A stretch of 19,145 bases of DNA from Muribaculaceae bacterium. GTDB lineage: Bacteria; Bacteroidota; Bacteroidia; Bacteroidales; Muribaculaceae. The stretch covers positions 1 through 19,145 of the forward strand of contig VSPO01000059.1 in NCBI GenBank assembly GCA_009775375.1, given 5' to 3'. A program made the translations under genes and the position numbers. The notes beneath the pieces are model-generated. The model was not told the origin of the DNA. It worked only from the letters and a program-made list of their open reading frames with translations, and searched no databases. This document shows positions 6,369 through 13,693 of the stretch, piece by piece; position 1 is the stretch's first letter; the number at the start of each line of letters is the position of its first letter.

Positions 6369-7523
6369 ATGGCACAAAAAACGTATGATCCCGCCGTGCA
6401 GGCCCTGCTCGACCTTATAGCCAAAAACGGCTGGGAAGACAAATTTCAGAAAGCGCTCGACGCATGCCACGCACTGAACACGATCGAATATGAGAACATC
6501 AAGACTCTCGACGACTACTACGACTGGCTTCAGGGCTGTCTGCACTGGATTCCTGTTGAGAACAGAGAAGGCACAGCTGTCTACAACGCCGTAACGATGT
6601 TCTATTTCCTTCTCGACCAGAGCCCTGTCAAGGAGCTGCAGACTCCTGTGACTCCCTCGCAGCTGAAAGACAACGTGATGCCGCCGCTGACCCCGCTTTC
6701 GCAGTGGATGAAGGATTACGTAAATGCACTTGGTGCTTGGATGGATACTCCTGATTCCATCTCCGAAGAAGCCGTCAAGAGCTATTATGACGCTCCCCGC
6801 TACAACATGGGAGACTACGAGAAACCGAAGGGCGGCTGGAAGACATTCAATCAGTTCTTCGCACGCCGCAAGAAACCGGGCTATATGCCCGTCGCAGCCA
6901 TCAACGACGACCATGTGATCGTTTCTCCTGCCGATTCCGTCAACGACGGCCAGTGGGAAGTCGGCTCAGATTCGAAGGTCAATATCAAAGGCCTTGAATG
7001 GAGCATCGAGGAGCTTCTCGAAGGATCGGACTACAAAGATGATTTCGCCGGCGGTATCTGGACACACCAGTTCCTTAACACGACCGACTACCACCGTCAG
7101 CACGCCAGCGTGGGCGGAAAGGTGCTTGAGGCCCGTGAGGTGCAGGGTGTGGTATATCTTGGAGTAGGCACTGAGCCCATCGAAGGCGATGAAAAGGGTC
7201 GTACCCGTATCGTCCGCAAGCAGATAGCTCTCGACGAACCCGGATATCAGTTTATGCAGATGCGTGGTCTGGTGGTGATCCAGTCGTCTATTGGTAAGGT
7301 GGCTATCCTGCCGATGGGTATGGCTCAGGTATCTTCTATCATCGTGACAGCTGAAAAGGGCACCACTCTTCGTAAGGGCGACGAGATCTCCTACTTCCAG
7401 TTTGGCGGCTCCGACATCGTGATTGTCTTCCAGAGAGACTCCAATGTCAGCATCACGGCGCAGCCCGGCGTTCACTACAAAGCCGGCACGCGTATTGCAA
7501 TGGCTTATCCCGTAGGTGAATAA
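6369..7523 (+). CDS. Pyruvoyl-dependent decarboxylase of the phosphatidylserine decarboxylase superfamily (soluble, long N-terminal domain)
   Basis: The 384-residue protein begins with a helical N-terminal domain (about 1-140) like that of soluble members of the superfamily, which include the fungal tryptophan decarboxylase PsiD. The C-terminal catalytic domain follows. Visible superfamily residues are Asp189 in VSPADS, His245 in DYHRQH, and FGGSDIVIVF (344-353), where Ser348 aligns with the self-cleaving serine of the LGST motif. Cleavage between Gly347 and Ser348 would give a long beta chain and a 37-residue alpha chain carrying the pyruvoyl group. There is no signal peptide or membrane segment, unlike the usual bacterial membrane-bound phosphatidylserine decarboxylase. 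The divergent GadC-like antiporter suggests a free amino-acid substrate, possibly an aromatic one, but the substrate is unproven. The ATG follows an A-rich leader typical of Bacteroidetes. Confidence 0.85.
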   Translation: MAQKTYDPAVQALLDLIAKNGWEDKFQKALDACHALNTIEYENIKTLDDYYDWLQGCLHWIPVENREGTAVYNAVTMFYFLLDQSPVKELQTPVTPSQLKDNVMPPLTPLSQWMKDYVNALGAWMDTPDSISEEAVKSYYDAPRYNMGDYEKPKGGWKTFNQFFARRKKPGYMPVAAINDDHVIVSPADSVNDGQWEVGSDSKVNIKGLEWSIEELLEGSDYKDDFAGGIWTHQFLNTTDYHRQHASVGGKVLEAREVQGVVYLGVGTEPIEGDEKGRTRIVRKQIALDEPGYQFMQMRGLVVIQSSIGKVAILPMGMAQVSSIIVTAEKGTTLRKGDEISYFQFGGSDIVIVFQRDSNVSITAQPGVHYKAGTRIAMAYPVGE

Positions 7524-7548
7524 GCATCTTTGCTTGATTATTAAAAAC

Positions 7549-7592
7549 AAGCCCCGACGGGGATTCTTCATATTAGGAATCCTTGCCGGGGC
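7549..7592. terminator. Bidirectional terminator between decarboxylase and GH13 genes
   Basis: AAGCCCCG..GGATTC and GAATCC..CGGGGCTT form an 18-bp stem with three mismatches, followed by T-rich sequence (TCTTTAT on plus; TGTTTTTAA on minus). It sits between two convergent genes whose stops lie at 7523 and 7603, so it can end both transcripts. Confidence 0.8.
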
Positions 7593-7602
7593 TTCTTTAT
7601 CA

Positions 7603-8979
7603 TTAAGCGAGCTTTATGAGGAGCGGGACGTAGCCTTTCACGTCGTGGGGATTCTCCTCCCCCGGAAGCGCCACGGAGGAATCGCGGTCGGAGAAAATCA
7701 TGGCCACGCGGTTGCCGCTCTCGTCGTCGGTCTTCATGACCACGAGGATCTCTGCCTCATCCAGACGATAGCGGTCGAACTCTATCCTCCCTCTCCACAT
7801 TGCGGGATTGTCGCGGCGGAAGCGCATGACGTCGCTGACGTAGTTCATCAGACGCCGCTCGCGGTCGTCTTCGGGTTGTAGTCGGCCCGAGGTGCGCGAA
7901 GCGTTGTCGGGCTGCGAGCCCTCGCAGTCGCGCGAAAGGTCGGCAAACTCATCGCCGTAGTAGAGGGTTATCGGGCCGGGATAACCGGCAAGGATGGCGA
8001 AACGGGTCATAAGGTTCACTTCGTTGTGGTCGTCATAGAAATTGTCGGCCACGCGCACCCCGTCATGGTTGCTCAGGAAAAGGTTGGGGAGCACGTCATC
8101 CGGGGAATAACCTCTTTCCGACGGCGGGGAGTAGATTTTCATCACGTCGTCCCAGCCGTTTTCGAGTCCGCCGACGCCTTCGCCGTTCATGGCTCCGCTG
8201 ATGAGCTGCTTGCCGTCGAAATCAAAAGCGCTCTTCAATCCGCCGTCGCGCAGGATTCTCGCGCTGATGGCTTCGGCGTCGCTCCAGTCTTCACCCACGA
8301 GGTAGCCGAGAGTGCCCCATTTTTTCCCTTCCGCGGCCCGGCGGTCGCAAAGCTCTCTTACGGCCTGCGAGATTTCTTGCCAATAATTATGGCCGTCCTG
8401 ACATAGCTGGTAGGCCTGGTCGAAGCGCCATCCGTCGATATCGAATTTGTCGATCCAATATGTGGCCACCTCCTTGAAATAGTCGAGCGATTCGGGATAT
8501 TTCACGTTCCCCTCCTCGCCGCGCTCATTGACGGTGGTTGTCGAGTCGATAAGATGCCCCGAGGGGGATGGGTTATTCGCGCCTCCATGATGGCCGAAGA
8601 CTCCGTCGAGGAATACGTAGATTCCTCGTTCATGGGCCTTCTCCACGAGTTCACGCAGGTCGTCTTCCGTCCCGAAATGGGGGTCGATTTTGAAGTAATC
8701 GTTTGCGAAATATCCAGTCGCCTGGAGCTTTTCTCCCCCTTCGGCTTCCGAACTGTCGAAAATCGGGGTCAGCCAGATAGCCGTGGCCCCGAGGGCTTTG
8801 ATATGGTCGAGGGCGTTGATTACGCCCCGGAGATTCCCGTTCTTCAATTCTCCATCGGGTCCCCACAACTGTGAATAGCCCTTGGCTCCATCCTTGCCAT
8901 GGAGAAAAGAGCCCACCATCACCTGGTAGATGGTCAGCGAGCGCCAGTCTTTGCATGGTTCATACAGCTTTGTTTCCAT
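7603..8979 (-). CDS. GH13 alpha-amylase-family glycoside hydrolase, cytoplasmic
   Basis: The 458-residue protein has a (beta/alpha)8 barrel of the GH13 family and no signal peptide, so it probably acts on imported alpha-glucans or maltooligosaccharides in the cytoplasm. The four family regions are visible. Region I is DGVFGHHG (Asp125, His130; the usual Asn before His is Gly). Region II is GWRFDQAY with nucleophile Asp187. Region III is LVGEDW with acid/base Glu230. Region IV is LSNHDGVR with Asp306. A short C-terminal beta domain (about 395-458) follows. The ATG at 8979 gives METKLYEPCKDWRSLTIYQV, which leads directly into the barrel. It is transcribed alone, convergent with the decarboxylase. 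No susC/susD or other starch genes are adjacent. The exact specificity (amylase, neopullulanase or other) cannot be fixed from the sequence. Confidence 0.9.
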   Translation of the reverse strand: METKLYEPCKDWRSLTIYQVMVGSFLHGKDGAKGYSQLWGPDGELKNGNLRGVINALDHIKALGATAIWLTPIFDSSEAEGGEKLQATGYFANDYFKIDPHFGTEDDLRELVEKAHERGIYVFLDGVFGHHGGANNPSPSGHLIDSTTTVNERGEEGNVKYPESLDYFKEVATYWIDKFDIDGWRFDQAYQLCQDGHNYWQEISQAVRELCDRRAAEGKKWGTLGYLVGEDWSDAEAISARILRDGGLKSAFDFDGKQLISGAMNGEGVGGLENGWDDVMKIYSPPSERGYSPDDVLPNLFLSNHDGVRVADNFYDDHNEVNLMTRFAILAGYPGPITLYYGDEFADLSRDCEGSQPDNASRTSGRLQPEDDRERRLMNYVSDVMRFRRDNPAMWRGRIEFDRYRLDEAEILVVMKTDDESGNRVAMIFSDRDSSVALPGEENPHDVKGYVPLLIKLA

Positions 8980-9124
8980 AGTCGATATATTTTTCAGAAA
9001 TTAATTTTCAAAACATGTAGGATAAACGACGATGGAATCTCGATTGTTCGCAGTCAAGTGGTCAAAACATTGTGATTTAAATAAAAATTGGTTAATGCCT
9101 CCAGTCTCATATGGAGAGAATGCT

Positions 9125-9170
9125 TCTGAGCTCGCGCCTATCGGACCCAATCTGAGTCTGAGCTCGCGCC
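9125..9170. repeat. Two 14-bp direct repeats TCTGAGCTCGCGCC, 32-bp period
   Basis: Copies at 9125-9138 and 9157-9170 are identical. The sequence between includes TATCGGACCC. The arrangement resembles, in inverted orientation, the GGACTGAGCGCGG-type repeats elsewhere in the window. Confidence 0.65.
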
Positions 9171-9291
9171 CAACTCCTTCAGGCTTCATCCTTAATACTT
9201 TGCGAAAAGCATACGTCCGACATGAAGAGATGGATTTTTATATTCCGGGAATGCAAGAATTAAGATGGATTTCAGTTTCTTATAATAAAGG

Positions 9292-9312
9292 GGAGTCGGC
9301 GATGCCGGCTCC
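9292..9312 (+). promoter_or_regulatory. Leader hairpin before the tricorn-like gene
   Basis: GGAGTCGGC and GCCGGCTCC pair with one mismatch around GAT. On the plus strand no T-run follows, so it is a leader structure rather than a terminator for the downstream gene. On the minus strand it is followed by CCTTTATTATAAG and could act as a weak leftward terminator. Confidence 0.45.
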
Positions 9313-9338
9313 TCGAAGATAACCATAAACTTATCCTG

Positions 9339-12300
9339 ATGAAGAAGTATGGAATGATTTTGGCAACTTTTGCCACCATGGGATGCCTTACAGGAAACGC
9401 CGCCGAGCCGGCACGCCTCCTGCGCTTCCCGGCCACCAACGGCACAGACGTGGTCTTCACCTATGCCGGCGACCTCTATTCCGCACCGTTGAGCGGGGGA
9501 GAGGCACGCCGTCTTACCTCCCACAAGGGAATCGAGATTTTCCCGAAATTCTCCCCCGACGGGAAAAACGTGGCGTTCACGGGCCAGTACGACGGCAACA
9601 CAGAGGTCTATCTCATTCCCGCCGACGGCGGCGAACCGAAGAGACTGACCTTCACGTCAACCAACTCCCGCGACGACTTGGGCGACCGTATGGGCCCCAA
9701 CAACATTGTCGTGGCATGGACTCCCGACGGATCTGAAATCGTCTATCGCAACCGTATCGGCGACGGATTCGACGGAAAGCTCTGGCAGGTCGCTCCCCAA
9801 GGAGGGATGCCCTCGCAGATACCGCTGCCCGAAGGGGGCTTCGCAAGTTTCTCTCCCGACGGCAAGAAGATGGCCTACAACAGGGTGATGCGCGAGTTCC
9901 GCACGTGGAAGTATTATCGCGGAGGTATGGCCGACGACGTCTGGATCTACGACCCCGAGGCGAAGACCGTCGTCAACATCACCGATAACCCGGCCCAGGA
10001 CATATTCCCGATGTGGGTCGGCGACGAGATTTTCTTCATTTCCGACCGCGACATGACGATGAATTTCTTCGTCTACAACACCAAGACCGGCAAGACAGAG
10101 AAAGTCACGGAGTTCTCAGACTTCGACGTGAAGTTCCCGAGTTCCGACGGCAAGCGGATAGTGTTTGAGAAAGGGGGCTGGCTCTACACCCTCGACCCGG
10201 CCACACGTCAGACCCGCAAAATCGACATAACCCTTGCCTCCGACAATCTTCAGGCCCGCACGAAGCTGAAGGACGTGGCCGACAAGCTGACCTCTTTCGG
10301 CTCGAATCCCGACGGCTCGCGCCTGCTCCTGACGGCCCGCGGGGAGGTCTTCGACGTCCCTGTTGAGAAGGGAGTGACGCGCAATCTGACCCGTTCTTCA
10401 GATTCCAACGACCGCGACGCGTCGTGGAGCCCCGACGGCAGTAAGATAGCCTTCATCGCCGACAAGACGGGAGAGAGCGAGATCTGGGTTCGCGATGCCG
10501 GCGACTCTCAGCCGCGACAGCTGACCCACGACAACGACACGTATATCCGCTCCCTGACATGGAGTCCCGACAGCAAGACGATCGTATATACCGACCGCAA
10601 GAACCGCGTCGTGGCGGTCGATCCGGCCACGGGCAAGAAGCGCACTCTCTTCACAAATCCTGCCCACGAGGTGAGAGGAGTGGCATTCTCTCCCGACAGC
10701 AAGTGGATAGCTTATACTCGCTCGGGCGACAACAACATGGGCGTGGTCTACGTCCGCGAATTGGCCACGGGGAAGGAGATTCCCGTGACCGAGAAATGGT
10801 ACAACTCATCCTCGCCTGAGTTCAGCACCGACGGCAAATATCTCATCTTCTGCTCCGAAAGAGACTTCAATCCCAACTATAGCGAGACCGAATGGAATCA
10901 TTCCTTCAATCGCATGGGCGGCGTTTATCTCGCCATGCTTTCTGCCGACACTCCCTCTCCATTCCTTGCCTACGACGGAAAACGCCCTGAAGAGGCCGAC
11001 AAGAAGGGGGGTCCTGTGGAGGTGAAAATTGATGCCGACGGCCTTTCGCAACGCCTCGTGAAGCTTCCGCTGAAGGCAGGATACTATGGAGGGTTCCATT
11101 CCGACGGCAAGAAAGTGTGGTATTCTTCCATGGCGGGTACGGAGGTGTTCGACCTTGCATCCGGCAAGAACGAGACCGTGGCTCCCGGAGCGATGATGGC
11201 GGTCAATGATAAGGGCGACAAGGCCGTGTTTTATTCCGACGGCAAACTCTACGTGACGGCACTTCCCTCCGGGAAGGCTTCTCTCGACTCTCCCGTCGAC
11301 CTTTCGGCAATGACGGCAGAGGTGGATTATTCCAAGGAGTGGCCTCAGATTTTCGATGAGGTGTGGCGTGCTTTCCGCGATGGGTTCTATCTTGAGAACA
11401 TGCATGGCGTAGACTGGAATGCCATGAAGGAGAAATACGGCCAATTGCTGCCCTACGTCAAGACCCGTCTCGACCTCAACTACGTGATCGGGGAGATGAT
11501 TTCAGAGCTTGCCTGTGGCCATGCCTATGTCAATCCGGGCGAGATGGAGGAGGCTCCGCGTGTCTCGATGGGTCTGCTTGGGGCTGAACTGAGCCGCGAC
11601 AAAGGGGGCAACTATCGCATCGACCGCATTATCCCCGGCGATGTCTATAGCCGCGAGTTGCGCTCTCCTCTGGCAGAGCCGGGACTCGGCGTCAAGGCCG
11701 GCGACTTCATCGTGGCCATCGACGGCATTTCCGTGAAAGAGACTGAGAATATCTACAGCCTTCTCTCCGGAAAGGCCGGAGTGCTGACAGAGCTTACCGT
11801 CAGCGCGTCTGCCGACGGTTCGTCGCCGCGTAAGGTGGTGGTGGAGCCAATAGCCGACGAATATCCGCTGTATCATCATGAGTGGGTGCAAGGCAATATC
11901 GAGAAGGTCGACAAGGCCACCGGCGGAAAGGTGGGCTACATATATATCCCCGACATGGGTCCGGCCGGACTCAAGGAGTTTGCTCGCCTCTACTATCCTC
12001 AGCTCGACAAGGAGGCTCTGATTATCGACGACCGTGCCAACGGCGGCGGCAATATCAGCCCGATGGTGATTGAAAGGTTGCTTCGCGAGCCCTATCGCAT
12101 GACCATGAGCCGCACGTCGGACAAGAACGGCACGATTCCCGATGCCACTCATGTCGGCCCGAAGGTGTTGCTCATCAATAAGTATTCCGCTTCCGACGGC
12201 GACCTCTTCCCCTGGAGCTTCAAGGCCAACAATCTTGGCACCGTGATCGGCACCCGCACGTGGGGCGGCATCATCGGAATCAGCGGTTCGCTCCCCTACG

Positions 12301-12542
12301 TCGACGGCACCGACGTCCGCGTTCCCTTCTTCACCAACTATGACGCCAAGACAGGGCAATGGATTGTGGAAAATCATGGAGTGGATCCCGATATCCTTAT
12401 CGACAACGACCCGATAAAGGAGCAGGCCGGCGAAGACCAGCAGCTCAACAAGGCCATCGAGGTGGCTCTGGAGCAGCTGAAGACTCGCAAGGCCATGCCG
12501 AAGACTCCGGCTCCGCGCACGTTCAAGGATCTCGGTCTCTGA
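9339..12542 (+). CDS. Secreted tricorn-like S41 peptidase
   Basis: The 1067-residue protein starts with a Sec signal peptide (MKKYGMILATFATMGCLTGNAAE, cleavage probably after the Ala-Ala), so it acts in the periplasm or envelope. Residues about 25-660 form WD40/TolB-type beta-propeller repeats with many FSPDGK, WTPDGS and WSPDSK motifs. The C-terminal part has the core fold from about 668, a PDZ-like segment (about 738-815, GLGVKAGDFIVAIDGISV) and the S41 catalytic domain. Compared with archaeal tricorn, His728 (ACGHAYV) matches the catalytic His, Ser952-Asp953 (YSASDGD) matches the nucleophile and its Asp, and Glu1011 (VENHGVDPD) matches the catalytic Glu. The tricorn serine just before the His is Gly727 here. 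It probably degrades peptides to short fragments. It stands alone, followed by a strong terminator. Confidence 0.92.
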   Translation: MKKYGMILATFATMGCLTGNAAEPARLLRFPATNGTDVVFTYAGDLYSAPLSGGEARRLTSHKGIEIFPKFSPDGKNVAFTGQYDGNTEVYLIPADGGEPKRLTFTSTNSRDDLGDRMGPNNIVVAWTPDGSEIVYRNRIGDGFDGKLWQVAPQGGMPSQIPLPEGGFASFSPDGKKMAYNRVMREFRTWKYYRGGMADDVWIYDPEAKTVVNITDNPAQDIFPMWVGDEIFFISDRDMTMNFFVYNTKTGKTEKVTEFSDFDVKFPSSDGKRIVFEKGGWLYTLDPATRQTRKIDITLASDNLQARTKLKDVADKLTSFGSNPDGSRLLLTARGEVFDVPVEKGVTRNLTRSSDSNDRDASWSPDGSKIAFIADKTGESEIWVRDAGDSQPRQLTHDNDTYIRSLTWSPDSKTIVYTDRKNRVVAVDPATGKKRTLFTNPAHEVRGVAFSPDSKWIAYTRSGDNNMGVVYVRELATGKEIPVTEKWYNSSSPEFSTDGKYLIFCSERDFNPNYSETEWNHSFNRMGGVYLAMLSADTPSPFLAYDGKRPEEADKKGGPVEVKIDADGLSQRLVKLPLKAGYYGGFHSDGKKVWYSSMAGTEVFDLASGKNETVAPGAMMAVNDKGDKAVFYSDGKLYVTALPSGKASLDSPVDLSAMTAEVDYSKEWPQIFDEVWRAFRDGFYLENMHGVDWNAMKEKYGQLLPYVKTRLDLNYVIGEMISELACGHAYVNPGEMEEAPRVSMGLLGAELSRDKGGNYRIDRIIPGDVYSRELRSPLAEPGLGVKAGDFIVAIDGISVKETENIYSLLSGKAGVLTELTVSASADGSSPRKVVVEPIADEYPLYHHEWVQGNIEKVDKATGGKVGYIYIPDMGPAGLKEFARLYYPQLDKEALIIDDRANGGGNISPMVIERLLREPYRMTMSRTSDKNGTIPDATHVGPKVLLINKYSASDGDLFPWSFKANNLGTVIGTRTWGGIIGISGSLPYVDGTDVRVPFFTNYDAKTGQWIVENHGVDPDILIDNDPIKEQAGEDQQLNKAIEVALEQLKTRKAMPKTPAPRTFKDLGL

Positions 12543-12547
12543 TGCGC

Positions 12548-12597
12548 CCTACAAAAAAGCTGCCCGCCGAAATTTCGGCGGGCAGCTTTTTTGTAGG
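12548..12597. terminator. Bidirectional terminator, 50-bp perfect palindrome
   Basis: Positions 12548-12572 and 12573-12597 are exact reverse complements, with an A6 tract on the left arm, a T6 tract on the right arm and a GCTGCCCGCCGAAA stem. It lies between convergent genes ending at 12542 and 12656 and can terminate both. Confidence 0.92.
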
Positions 12598-12608
12598 ACT
12601 ATCCTCAT

Positions 12609-12644
12609 AACGCACTTTAAGATGCATTCTAAGACGCATTCTGA
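12609..12644. repeat. Imperfect 12-bp tandem repeats
   Basis: Three units read AACGCACTTTAA, GATGCATTCTAA and GACGCATTCTGA, in the gap after the terminator and before the UbiA-family stop codon. A looser set of similar units (GCGTTCTAAGGA, CCTTAAGGATGCACGCTAAG) occurs at about 14860-14905. Confidence 0.5.
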
Positions 12645-12655
12645 AAAACGCGCTC

Positions 12656-13603
12656 TTAGTTTCCGAAATATGTCTTGACGCTGTCGTCGGGAGTGCCGGT
12701 GATTAGGAAAATTATCATGGCGAGAAGTCCGAGGAGCAGCACGTTGAGATTGGCTACTGTCCGCAGTCTCGAAAGCTTGTAGCGGGGAAGGCGGCGCATC
12801 TGTATCCATATATAGATGTTGATGATGAAAGTCAACGCCGGAGGGAGCATGTCGAGTCCTGCGAGATTGAGATTGAGTGCGAGGCAGGCCCAGACAGCCA
12901 TGGCCAATGCGAGGATGCTGATCGTCAGGAATACGACTCTTGTCCCCTTCCTTCCTAACTCTGTGGCAAGCGAGACTCTTGAATTGCGGAGGTGGGAATA
13001 GTAGTCGGAATAGTTGTATACGAGGGTGGCGTTGGTTGCCAGAAGTCCGGCCACGATGGAGACGTAGATGGCCGGAGCCATGTCATACCATCCGAACGAG
13101 TGGGTAGCCTCATGCTGCGACTGAGTGAGCGACGTGGTTATCACGCAGACAGGCCCGAACATGACGAATGCGAGAAACGGACTGAAAGGGGTGTGCATCA
13201 AAGGAGTGGCGCCGTTGCAGCTTAGCCATCCCGCGACGATGATGAATATCCCTATGGGAAGCACCCACCATCCTGCCATCGTCATGATCGCAAGCCCCAC
13301 CATTATCGAGAGCAGAAACATCGAGACGGCGCATTCCTTAAGCATCCAGGTGTCGGTCGGCTGTGGCTCTGTCGATAGTTTCATGTCGATGATTCTTCCG
13401 AGGAAGTTCACCTCGTCGTGATGTCGGTTGGCCATGTTGGCTGCCAGCTGGGCGAATGCCGCGAACACTAAGCAGAGTGTGGCGGGAAATATCTCAAGGT
13501 TGCCGTGCAGTGAGGCCGAAGCTGTGCCGGCCAATACGCAGCCAGCCCCTACCATGAGGGAGCTGATGTTGAGTTTTTTCCACAAAGGGATTCGTGTTGC
13601 CAT
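12656..13603 (-). CDS. UbiA-family prenyltransferase homologue with degenerate Asp motifs (MenA-like)
   Basis: The 315-residue inner-membrane protein has about nine hydrophobic helices and the overall pattern of MenA, which attaches a polyprenyl chain to 1,4-dihydroxy-2-naphthoate in menaquinone synthesis. The first motif, NMANRHHDEVN (56-66), aligns with NLANDYGDAVKG of MenA. The Asp at position 60 is Arg, while Asp63 is kept. The second motif, YNYSDYYSHLRNSRVSLATELG (from Tyr196), keeps Asp200, but the second Asp of DxxxD is His204. Both Mg-diphosphate sites are therefore altered. It may be a divergent enzyme with another substrate or an inactive paralogue. The ATG at 13603 is the natural start (MATRIPLWKKLNISSL). 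It lies 90 bp downstream of the YeiH-type gene on the same strand with only a weak hairpin between, so co-transcription is likely. Confidence 0.78.
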   Translation of the reverse strand: MATRIPLWKKLNISSLMVGAGCVLAGTASASLHGNLEIFPATLCLVFAAFAQLAANMANRHHDEVNFLGRIIDMKLSTEPQPTDTWMLKECAVSMFLLSIMVGLAIMTMAGWWVLPIGIFIIVAGWLSCNGATPLMHTPFSPFLAFVMFGPVCVITTSLTQSQHEATHSFGWYDMAPAIYVSIVAGLLATNATLVYNYSDYYSHLRNSRVSLATELGRKGTRVVFLTISILALAMAVWACLALNLNLAGLDMLPPALTFIINIYIWIQMRRLPRYKLSRLRTVANLNVLLLGLLAMIIFLITGTPDDSVKTYFGN

Positions 13604-13693
13604 GATTGTCGGATATATGATCGTGCGTTCTTCAGGGAGAACCCACCGTTGTTAGATAAGATATGTCAGCCCTGCCGGAAGCAGGATTTGTCG

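Larger units (their letters stand above)
8980..9338. other. Intergenic region with repeat remnants between divergent genes
   Basis: No gene is supported in these 359 bp. It contains two copies of TCTGAGCTCGCGCC (9125-9138, 9157-9170) and, just after, CTTAATACTTTGCG. Read on the minus strand these form the order GCAAAGTATTAAG..GCGCGAGCTCAGA of the dispersed repeat seen at 355-425 and 18380-18440. A hairpin (9292-9312) lies 26 bp before the next ATG. No exact TAnnTTTG box was found on either strand. Confidence 0.6.

Noticed and set aside
9339..9410. Lipoprotein signal on the tricorn-like peptidase (Cys16)
   Set aside because: The residues before the Cys (Ala-Thr-Met-Gly) do not form a proper lipobox; an ordinary Sec signal cut after Asn-Ala-Ala fits better.
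10806..12377. Long minus-strand open frames opposite the tricorn-like gene
   Set aside because: They lie wholly within a well-supported gene and reflect its base composition.
13670..13686. CCTGCCGGAAGCAGG as a possible signal recognition particle RNA core
   Set aside because: It only loosely resembles the conserved GGAA-tetraloop region and lacks the surrounding paired sequence; it is a small hairpin between two genes.
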